A program made the translations under genes and the position numbers. From Hericium rajendrae (Eukaryota; Basidiomycota; Agaricomycetes; Russulales; Hericiaceae): a stretch of 64,000 nucleotides of DNA. The first letter of the stretch is position 1, and each line of letters starts with the position of its first letter. Under the pieces are notes generated by a model. That model was not told the origin of the DNA. It did no database searches and worked only from the letters and a program-made list of their open reading frames with translations. Location: contig CM065884.1 of assembly GCA_033439255.1 (NCBI GenBank), positions 1,054,001 to 1,118,000 on the forward strand. Direction: 5' to 3'. Positions 57,501 through 64,000 of this stretch are shown here, piece by piece.

Positions 57501-60427
57501 TTGGCTGCAGACTTCTTGATCTTCCCCGCCGCCTCGCCCGCGTCCATCTTACTCTGTTTCTTAGGAGGTTTCTTCGCTTTCGCTTTCGCTTTTCCTTTCG
57601 CTTTCGAGTCCAGCTCGACCAGTTCCTCCTCCGAGCTCTCCTCCGCAAGCCCGCTTCTTCTTCTCTTTGACACCGCCCCCAATCGTCCCCAAGATGACGA
57701 TCTCTTCGTCGCCATGCACCGACTCCTGCGTGATGACTCTCCGTCCCCTCAACCGCGCAGCCCCATCCAGCTTCGGCTTCGCCGCACCTCCTTCGGTCTT
57801 GGCAGCGTCGCCGCGTGGACGGGAAGCATGCCCCACGGAGTCCTCGGCTCGGATGGCGACGGGGGCGGCGATACTGGCGGCGGGGGCGGCGATGCTGGCG
57901 GTGGCTGCGCGGCTGTCGGGACGAGCAGCGCCGGCAAGAGCGCTACGAGGGCGGCCCTCCAGTTCGCGATCTGAAACGTCAGATAGCTCCTCGTCATCGG
58001 TGCCAAACACAGCGTCGTGCATTTTTTGGCTACGAGTGCGAGCGTTGGGAGCGTCCCAGGGGGGACTAGAAGGCAGACCATCAGGAGCAGCGCGGACAGG
58101 ATCAGGAGCAGCATCACGAGCAGCACGGCCAGTAGGGCGAGGAGCAGGGCGAGCGCGAACAGGAGGAAGAGCGGCGGGATTGTGTTGCGCAGGCTCGGGC
58201 GCATGTCCTGTGCGAGGCGCTGGTACGTCCGGTAGCCCGTCATGGGCGACTGCAGGATCAGGACGGCCATCTCGACTAGGGTCGTCAGTTTTGCCGCGGG
58301 CTCGGCCGGCGGGGGCGGATGTACGGGAGGTTCGACTACCGTTGGCCGCGGTGGTGCCGGGTCCTGTGTCCGGCAGAGGGGACTCGTCATGCGCACCACC
58401 ATCAAGAAGATTCGAAAGGTAGCATTATCATCGCTGCGTTCGCTGATCTCGCCTGGAGGGTTACGTATGAGCGAAAATAGAAAGGTAGAAAAGTGTAAGG
58501 TGCGGAAGAGAAGAGAAGACCAAAGATTGTGAAGCGACTCGTACCTCTGGTCTTCACAACCTTGACCTTCTCCTGCGACGCAGACGGCCTGGTCAGAAAC
58601 GCAACCAGCCATGATTGAAACGCAGGGCACATACCACGAACGACAGTGGTTGGCTCAATGTCTTATCTTCCTCACTGAAGGCCAGCTGCCCGGGATTGTA
58701 GAAATGCGAGCAGTCGAATTCTTAATTGCACGGCCGTTTTGCTGCACTAGCCTTCCCTAGAATCATGCAGTTAATTTTCACTATTCTCGACGTTGTGAGA
58801 TGAGTTACGAACCAGACCACGGGCACCAATCGCCGACACAAATCGTTCGATATCTGTCCGGCCTACAATGAAATTGATGAGGACTGGCTGATCATCGGTC
58901 AGCCTGGCCATCTCTTTATCGCCAATGGTGGCAGGTGACGATGTCATTATTTGAACAGCGCCTGTGTCATTCACTTTAACTTGACGAAGGCTGCTGTATT
59001 GGATTTTAATGGCCTCCTCTTCTTCGTACTGTGTGCATCATTCAATGCATGGACGCAAAATGTCTGACGTTACTGTGGAAGGCTTACCTCATTCCAGTTG
59101 TTAACAAGAAAAGAATTCCTATCTACGTAGAATCGGTCTGACGCGCGTAGCTTGAATTTTGTTTCAGATATCTCGATCGCTTTGACTTTGAATGGTTGAG
59201 GGCTGGAGAGTAAAGTCAGCACAACATGAAAAGAGACGTGCTCATAGTAACTCGCAAGGATATATCGCGCGCAAGGATATCAACGATCTTCGCTGACGTT
59301 TCCTCCCACTCTGACGAGTTGATAAACTCAAGCAATTTGACTATGTCATCTCCAGGAATAGCATCGCTTCCACCGATTATAAAAACTTGTTCGATGAAAA
59401 GCTTCCGGGACGCACGTCCTTTTGCTGTGTTGTTCGTAGGAGGAATGAGACGGGCGAGCAGGTCCAGAAGCTGTTCGAGAGCGACGTAGTCTGTGTCCTG
59501 CGTCAGTAGCGCGAACGCTCATCCAAGGGGGAACGCTACCTTTGGTTTTCGCGATGACGCGTCCCAACTTCTCACTGACATCAAGGTGAAGTGTCAGTCC
59601 TGGAAAAGACGTGCAGCTAATTGGACCCACCTTCCAAGCACCTTCGAATTCCGGAGCTTCTCTATGTTCTTGGGAATACCATCGCAAGTCGAGAAAAGGA
59701 TAGAGTATGCCTGATATGAAAGAGTCAGAGTCGGCGCATATATGCGTCTCAAACACATACAAGGACTCTCAGCTTGACGCTGAATGATTGAGAGGGCACG
59801 GCAAAGTCGGAAGAAAAGAAGATCGAGCAAATGGTGGTATAAAATGCCTGGCTGACAGCTTCTTTCGCCTTGGTTGATACTGCTTCGACGTGATGAGTTC
59901 AGTTTCCGGAGATAAATAACAAAAAAAACGCATACAGCCTGCTTCCTCCTTTTGATCGACGAGATCTAAGTAGTCCTGCACCACAGTCGATAAGATTCAG
60001 TGATATAAATGGGTGGACGTACCAGAACTCCGTCCAAGACAGCCTCGGCGATCGTCTCCCATTGCATTCTTTCCTTGAGCGACTTGGCCTTGATGGCATG
60101 TACGATCTTTTCGTTGACGATGAAGCCGAATGTCGCGACAGCCAGCTGGAGAGAGACAGTCGTGAACGGATCGTACAGCTTCGACATAAAATGCCGAAGA
60201 AGTTGCACGACTTGGCTCGTCACGCTTTCGGGTGGCATTGACATTGGCATCTGCACAACCATATGATGAGGAGTTTTGGTATCAGAAACGCTGCATCTGC
60301 AACTCACCAGCTTGCCCAGCGCCGCCGTAATCTTTTCGACGATCTCGTGGGTGTCCTTGTTCCATGGTCCAGCATCCTTCTTGAGCTTCGTGAGCAGGTC
60401 CTGTATCCCAGCAACGGACTTCGCCAT
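54509..60427 (-). CDS. Putative meiotic chromosome-axis protein (SYCP2/Red1-like architecture)
   Basis: In animals, yeasts and plants, SYCP2, Red1/Rec10 and ASY3 share an N-terminal helical domain plus an Spt16M-like PH fold, a disordered middle that recruits HORMA proteins, and a C-terminal coiled coil. The same order is seen here. The start at 60427 gives MAKSVAGIQDLLTKLKKDAG; helical exons follow (VVQLLRHFMSKLYDPFTTVS, LQLAVATFGFIVNEKIVHAI, IVKLLEFINSSEWEETSAKI). A beta-rich block at about 59,200-58,800 reads FKLRASDRFYVDRNSFLVNN, IKIQYSSLRQVKVNDTGAVQ and PVLINFIVGRTDIERFVSAI. The middle, about 58,500-55,150, is disordered, Lys/Ser/Pro-rich and includes VTIDLTND, a SUMO-interaction-like motif. 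The end (54,880-54,509) is helical: NALVKLEETYGAYSRKSIAA, VIESLQHTSDYLQKIVQEHD. Many introns and several frame slips; gene unity across the middle is inferred. It could also be a chromatin factor of the FACT-middle-domain type. Confidence 0.5.
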
Positions 60428-60665
60428 CTTGCCGTTTGCACAGCAGCGATGTCAAGATGTCGCTGCCGTCGTAGTCGAGAAGAAGAGGAGTGCCAAGTCG
60501 CGACGCGTCGCCGGGTTCCTGAACGCGCTCACCTGACTGGCTACTGACGTCACGTCACGCTCACACCTTTAAAGACGCGAGAGCGTCACGACTTCCACTG
60601 TCTTCATCCACCAACACAAGGCAACTCGGATTCCAGCACGCCCGCGACGACACCGATACAAAAAC
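60428..60665. promoter_or_regulatory. Bidirectional promoter with ACGCGT and TGACGTCA
   Basis: 238 bp lie between divergent starts at 60427 (minus) and 60666 (plus). They contain ACGCGT at 60,503-60,508 (MluI cell-cycle box) and the palindrome TGACGTCA at 60,545-60,552 (CRE/ATF type), followed by a CTTTAAAG near 60,568. The two genes could share control; the sites fit cell-cycle or meiotic and bZIP control respectively, which is inference. Confidence 0.45.
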
Positions 60666-62441
60666 ATGCCTCGCTCAGCGACATCGCCACGCAACCCGGC
60701 GGGCTTCAGGGCGGGTATGAGCCATGGCATGAGGAAAGGCAACACGACGGTTAGGTACCTGCCCGATACCGACGAGGCAATATGGAGCGAGGAGTTGCAC
60801 GCCGCTCTCATGAAGGTACAACAACATTTTTTTGACGTCCTTCGTATACATGAGATGAATATTGACCCTTACGTGTGGCGATAGCTCTGGCGGTGCACCC
60901 GCCAATGGGCAAACAGCGCGTGCGGTACCCGTACGGACCTGACGCCGCCGCGCCGAACAGAGTCGCAAGCCTCGGCCGGTGCCAGCTGATCCAGCATTAC
61001 ATTAAGGAGAAAACGGGCAAGATGCGTACGCGCAAGCAGATTGCGAGCCGCCTGCAGCGGCTCCGGCGCATCCACAAGAATGACCCGAAGAGTACGCTCA
61101 TCAAATTACGGTGTACCTTGGTTTACTGATTGTTCGGCCTTGTAGTGATGGAGCTGCTGCAGGTCCTCCGCGAGCCCTCCAAACCTAAAAGAGAAAGCCC
61201 TGGTGTCGTCATTGATTTTGGGAGGGACCGGGACCCGACGCCGACTCAAGGTAGGCAACGGTTTATTCCGTCTGATAAATGATTGTCATGAATTAACTCT
61301 GGGATAGAAACATTCGATATGAAGGGGATGGTTTTCCAACATGCGGACGACTTTGATCCTGCGGTCGTCAAATTTGAAGCGCTTCCGCCGATATCGCTGA
61401 CATCATTCAATGAGGACATGGAACAGAAGCCGTATATCTCCCGGGGCTTGACTCATTCCGCCGAAGAATTGAATCTTTTTGGTCCGATGGGTAGCGCCGA
61501 TCGCATGCAGGACCAGAACAGCTCCCATCGTGTTGGCGACGGCTTGTTTCGTTCCTCCAGCTGGGAGGCGCCCTCCATGTCACGCCGGCGTCTGGTGTCG
61601 AACATGCCTGCTCTGCACTGCCAGGTTTCCCTTCCTTCGGCTCCTGGGTTTCATGGTCTGCCTCCTCTCGCGCCTCAATACAGTCTCTTCCAGCCTCTTA
61701 CGGAATCTCCACTCGCTCTCGACTCTGCACAAAGGTTCATGTTTTTCGATACCAGCGAAGAGCGCAAGGCTCCGCCTATCACACCCATGGAACAGATTCT
61801 ACACACGCCTGATCAGCCTCCGGAGATGGCTTGTGCGGAAGACGGCAAGGTATCCAGCCATCAAGGGCACAGGCGCGACCGGTCTCTGCTTCCAGTTGAC
61901 AGGAACATTTCTCCCTTGGCCCAGTATGATTTGCACTCTTCGTCTCTTATGTCTCCCGTGGCCTTCGGACCTGGATCTACCCATGGTACTATGCAGACCT
62001 CTTTTTCTGCACCGAGCTACTATTCTCTCCCGCCGTCACCTCGCGCATCTGTTCATCAGCAACACCAAGCTCTCAACATGCCCATTGGACCGCTCTCTGC
62101 CCATTGGTATGACAGCGCTCAGCGCCCTGTTCCGTACTGCGCCTCTCGTCTTGCGCTCGGTCTTCCCAAGACGCCTGTCCTACTCGAACTCCACCTCGCC
62201 TTCTTCGTCTGGTTCTTCTGGTGTCCATCCTTCGCCCCGCGCTCCGTCGACGGCGCACTTCTTTGAGGTCAACGTGTCTGACACTTTCGGAAATCTTGAG
62301 CTGGCATCTCCTGTGTCGATCAGGCCCTATCTGATGCCCGAGTTGTCTTACTCGACGAGCGAGGGGGCTCCGAGTCTGGCCGGTGACCTGAATGAGCTGT
62401 CTTCTGTGCCTGCTGTAGGCCCCGCTGCGCCTTTAGCTTGA
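60666..62441 (+). CDS. TEA/ATTS-domain transcription factor
   Basis: Fungal members (AbaA, Tec1) control development and morphogenesis. The start at 60666 gives MPRSATSPRNPAGFRAGMSH. The DNA-binding domain is split by an intron near 60,814-60,881: EAIWSEELHAALMK, then ALAVHPPMGKQRVRYPYG and SLGRCQLIQHYIKEKTGKMR, TRKQIASRLQRLRRIHKND, which matches the TEA fold including the R-E-I---K--TGK-R-RKQ-SSH recognition helix region. A second exon reads ELLQVLREPSKPKRESPGVV and the long third exon, from about 61,311, is Ser/Pro-rich (activation-type) with MKGMVFQHADDFDPAVVKFE. The frame slips near 62,170 before LSYSNSTSPSSSGSSGVHPS, and the end is VPAVGPAAPLA at 62441. The join at 61,107-61,146 is out of phase as sequenced. 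It is divergent from the axis-like gene. Confidence 0.85.
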
Positions 62442-62822
62442 CCGGCAAGTTGTCCCGCGCCCGAAAATTCCCATCCGGAATGTCTCGTCTGTCTATTCTG
62501 ATGCATCTCTGTTTGGTTTCGGAGTCTATCCTATGTGATCAATAGTTTTGTTGTAGCTCGTAATACGAGGTATTCGTTTTGTAAAGTAGAGTAGAATGAG
62601 TGGCCACGCGCCAATCGATGAGGGGTTACCCGGAATGGACGTTGAATGAACGGCGCGCGTTGTCTCTTTTTCCGACCACGACGATTACATTTTACTCGCC
62701 CGGAAGGCGAGCAGGGACTGTTTCATCGTGCAACCGATTGATGTTGCGATGCCGCTTTTGATCCAGTTCGAGATGCCGTACTCAACTCCCCACTCACCAC
62801 CTCTCCGCCCCTCCCACCCTCC
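62442..62822. other. Intergenic: promoter of the cap methyltransferase gene
   Basis: 3' flank of the TEA factor and upstream region of the next gene; no coding sequence supported. Confidence 0.5.
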
Positions 62823-64000
62823 ATGTCCCACCGCAACAGCCCAGTTCTGCCCAGGCGCGCCACTGATCTCTCCATGCTCCTGAATAACGCTGCCCCGCCC
62901 CCACCCGTCCGCTCAAACTCCCTCTCCCATCTTCTCCTCCCCGACCACCCCGGACGACCACCACCCGCCGCCGCCGTCGCCCGAAGAAAAGCTTGCCCGC
63001 ATCCCGCCTCTCCAGCGCCACCCGTCCCCCGACTCCTTCCGCATCCCGCCCTCGTCTCCTGAGGATCTCTTCACTCCCAGCGTCGAGCGCACAAACTTCT
63101 TCTTCCCGCCCCCGCCGGCCCCAGAATCCCCCTATAGCAATCGCTCGACCGGCACCATCCCGCAAGCCAACTCTCGCCCATCCACCTCGTCATCCACACA
63201 TATGACCGGCTCGCCCGTCATGCCCCCACCCCCGGCCCCTACGAGTAGCACCAGCGCGGCGTCTCGATCGCCCACCGTCGCACCGCGTGAGCCGCCGCTC
63301 ATGTATAACCCCCGCCGCCGCACGCCCGCGACGTCCGTACTCGTCCCGCTGAGCCCCGAGGAAATGCAGATGTATCAGCAGCTCGGTGCGGGGACTCGTC
63401 GGTTGTCGAAGCGGAAACGTTTTGAAGGAGACGAGCGCGAGAGCGAGGCGGACGCGGAGAGGCGCATAAAGCGCTCGAGGGATACCGGCCTCGTGATTGA
63501 GCATTGTGCGTGTCATTAATTCCGCTGTGCGCTGGCTTGCCCTCGGCCCTTTTCTTTGCATTTTGCTCCTGCGGGTCAGGCTCTCGACTGACACGTCCGT
63601 GTGCTCGGGAGTTGTACCCTCTGGCCTTGCATGGACCGTCTGCGTGATCCAGTTCGGTCTCAAAATGCTGCCCGAGCCATGTGCTTCTCTATTTGTATGC
63701 TAACATCTTCTCGCAGATAATGCTCGTCCGGAAGTAGGCGTCCAGCAGCGCCGCGAATCGCCCATCATCGGCCTGCGCAATTTCAACAATTGGATAAAGT
63801 CCGTCCTCATAACCCGCTTTGCCCATCCCGCTCTCCAAGAAGCGCGGACAGAGCGAGGCGGTGGGCGCGGCATGAAGGGCCGCGGCAAGGTGCTCGACAT
63901 GGGCTGCGGGAAAGGCGGCGACCTCAGCAAGTGGAGCAAGGCGCGGATACGCGAATACGTCGGCGTCGGTGGGCTGCTCTCTTTTTAGCTGCACCCCGGA
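62823..64000 (+). CDS. ABD1: mRNA cap guanine-N7 methyltransferase, 5' part
   Basis: Methylates the guanine cap of nascent mRNA in the nucleus with S-adenosylmethionine. The start at 62823 gives [19 protein letters not shown]. Exon 1 (to 63,505) is a disordered Pro/Ser-rich leader ending [15 protein letters not shown]; its frame shifts once near 62,915. After the intron 63,506-63,716 the catalytic part starts: [37 protein letters not shown], then motif [20 protein letters not shown], and IREYVGV. NFNNWIK and the [11 protein letters not shown]-binding loop are typical of cap methyltransferases. The coding sequence runs off the window, probably after an intron donor near 63,970. Confidence 0.88.

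Noticed and set aside
57749-58630. Minus-strand frame with a strongly hydrophobic, transmembrane-like run (LALLLALLAVLLVMLLLIL)
   Set aside because: It is an alternative frame of a disordered Ala/Pro/Arg-rich stretch; the neighbouring frame joins the flanking axis-like exons and reads as ordinary linker sequence.
1-64000. tRNA, rRNA, CRISPR arrays and intact autonomous transposons
   Set aside because: I looked for tRNA B-box and anticodon-arm patterns, regular short spacer repeats, and transposase or reverse-transcriptase motifs by eye and found none convincing; a covariance-model search was not possible here.

Overview
The window reads as nuclear DNA of a filamentous basidiomycete, most likely an agaricomycete. 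The evidence is gene density on both strands, many 45-70 nt GT-AG introns inside short exons, and families typical of that group: an NB-ARC/TPR STAND protein, a Gds1 winged-helix plus APSES factor, a Jsn1-like Puf protein, pRiA4b Orf3-like proteins, an HNH_2 protein and a TEA/ATTS factor. No tRNA, rRNA, CRISPR or bacterial operon is visible. A polypore-like affinity is an impression only.

Layout. 0.9-4.6 kb: an NLR-like NB-ARC/TPR gene interrupted by a near-perfect foldback. 6.5-7.7 kb: an unrecognised low-complexity protein with a conserved-looking tail (minus). 8.4-12.7 kb: a decayed tandem array of small secreted double-psi beta-barrel genes, two intact and at least two relic copies (minus). 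13.4-16.9 kb: Fmp25-like mitochondrial RCC1 protein and a predicted myristoylated protein (minus). 17.5-19.6 kb: two tandem pRiA4b Orf3-like genes (plus). 20.2-24.7 kb: one uncertain gene, then gene-poor DNA with inverted repeats. 24.7-28.9 kb: Jsn1/Puf1-like RRM-Puf protein (minus). 29.8-33.0 kb: Gds1/APSES factor (minus). 35.8-37.2 kb: HNH protein (plus). 38.4-46.1 kb: mitochondrial carrier, then two divergently transcribed linker-histone genes flanking a degenerate acyl-CoA-synthetase-like gene. 46.7-51.2 kb: Tel2 and the 24 kDa subunit of complex I, 200 bp apart (plus). 51.5-53.6 kb: bestrophin (minus). 54.5-60.4 kb: a long minus-strand gene with the architecture of a meiotic chromosome-axis protein (SYCP2/Red1 class), divergent from a TEA/ATTS factor at 60.7-62.4 kb. 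62.8-64.0 kb: the 5' part of the mRNA cap guanine-N7 methyltransferase.

Most genes are housekeeping, chromatin, mitochondrial or regulatory genes and form no obvious pathway cluster. Accessory DNA is concentrated at 0-13 kb, 20-24 kb and 33-38 kb.

Many otherwise well-conserved genes, including essential ones (TEL2, ABD1), carry single-base frame changes, several in homopolymers. In one histone gene three identical A-run losses restore the frame. This points to consensus errors in the sequence rather than mass pseudogenisation, so translations across such points should be treated with care. Coordinates of spliced genes are the full span from first to last codon, introns included.
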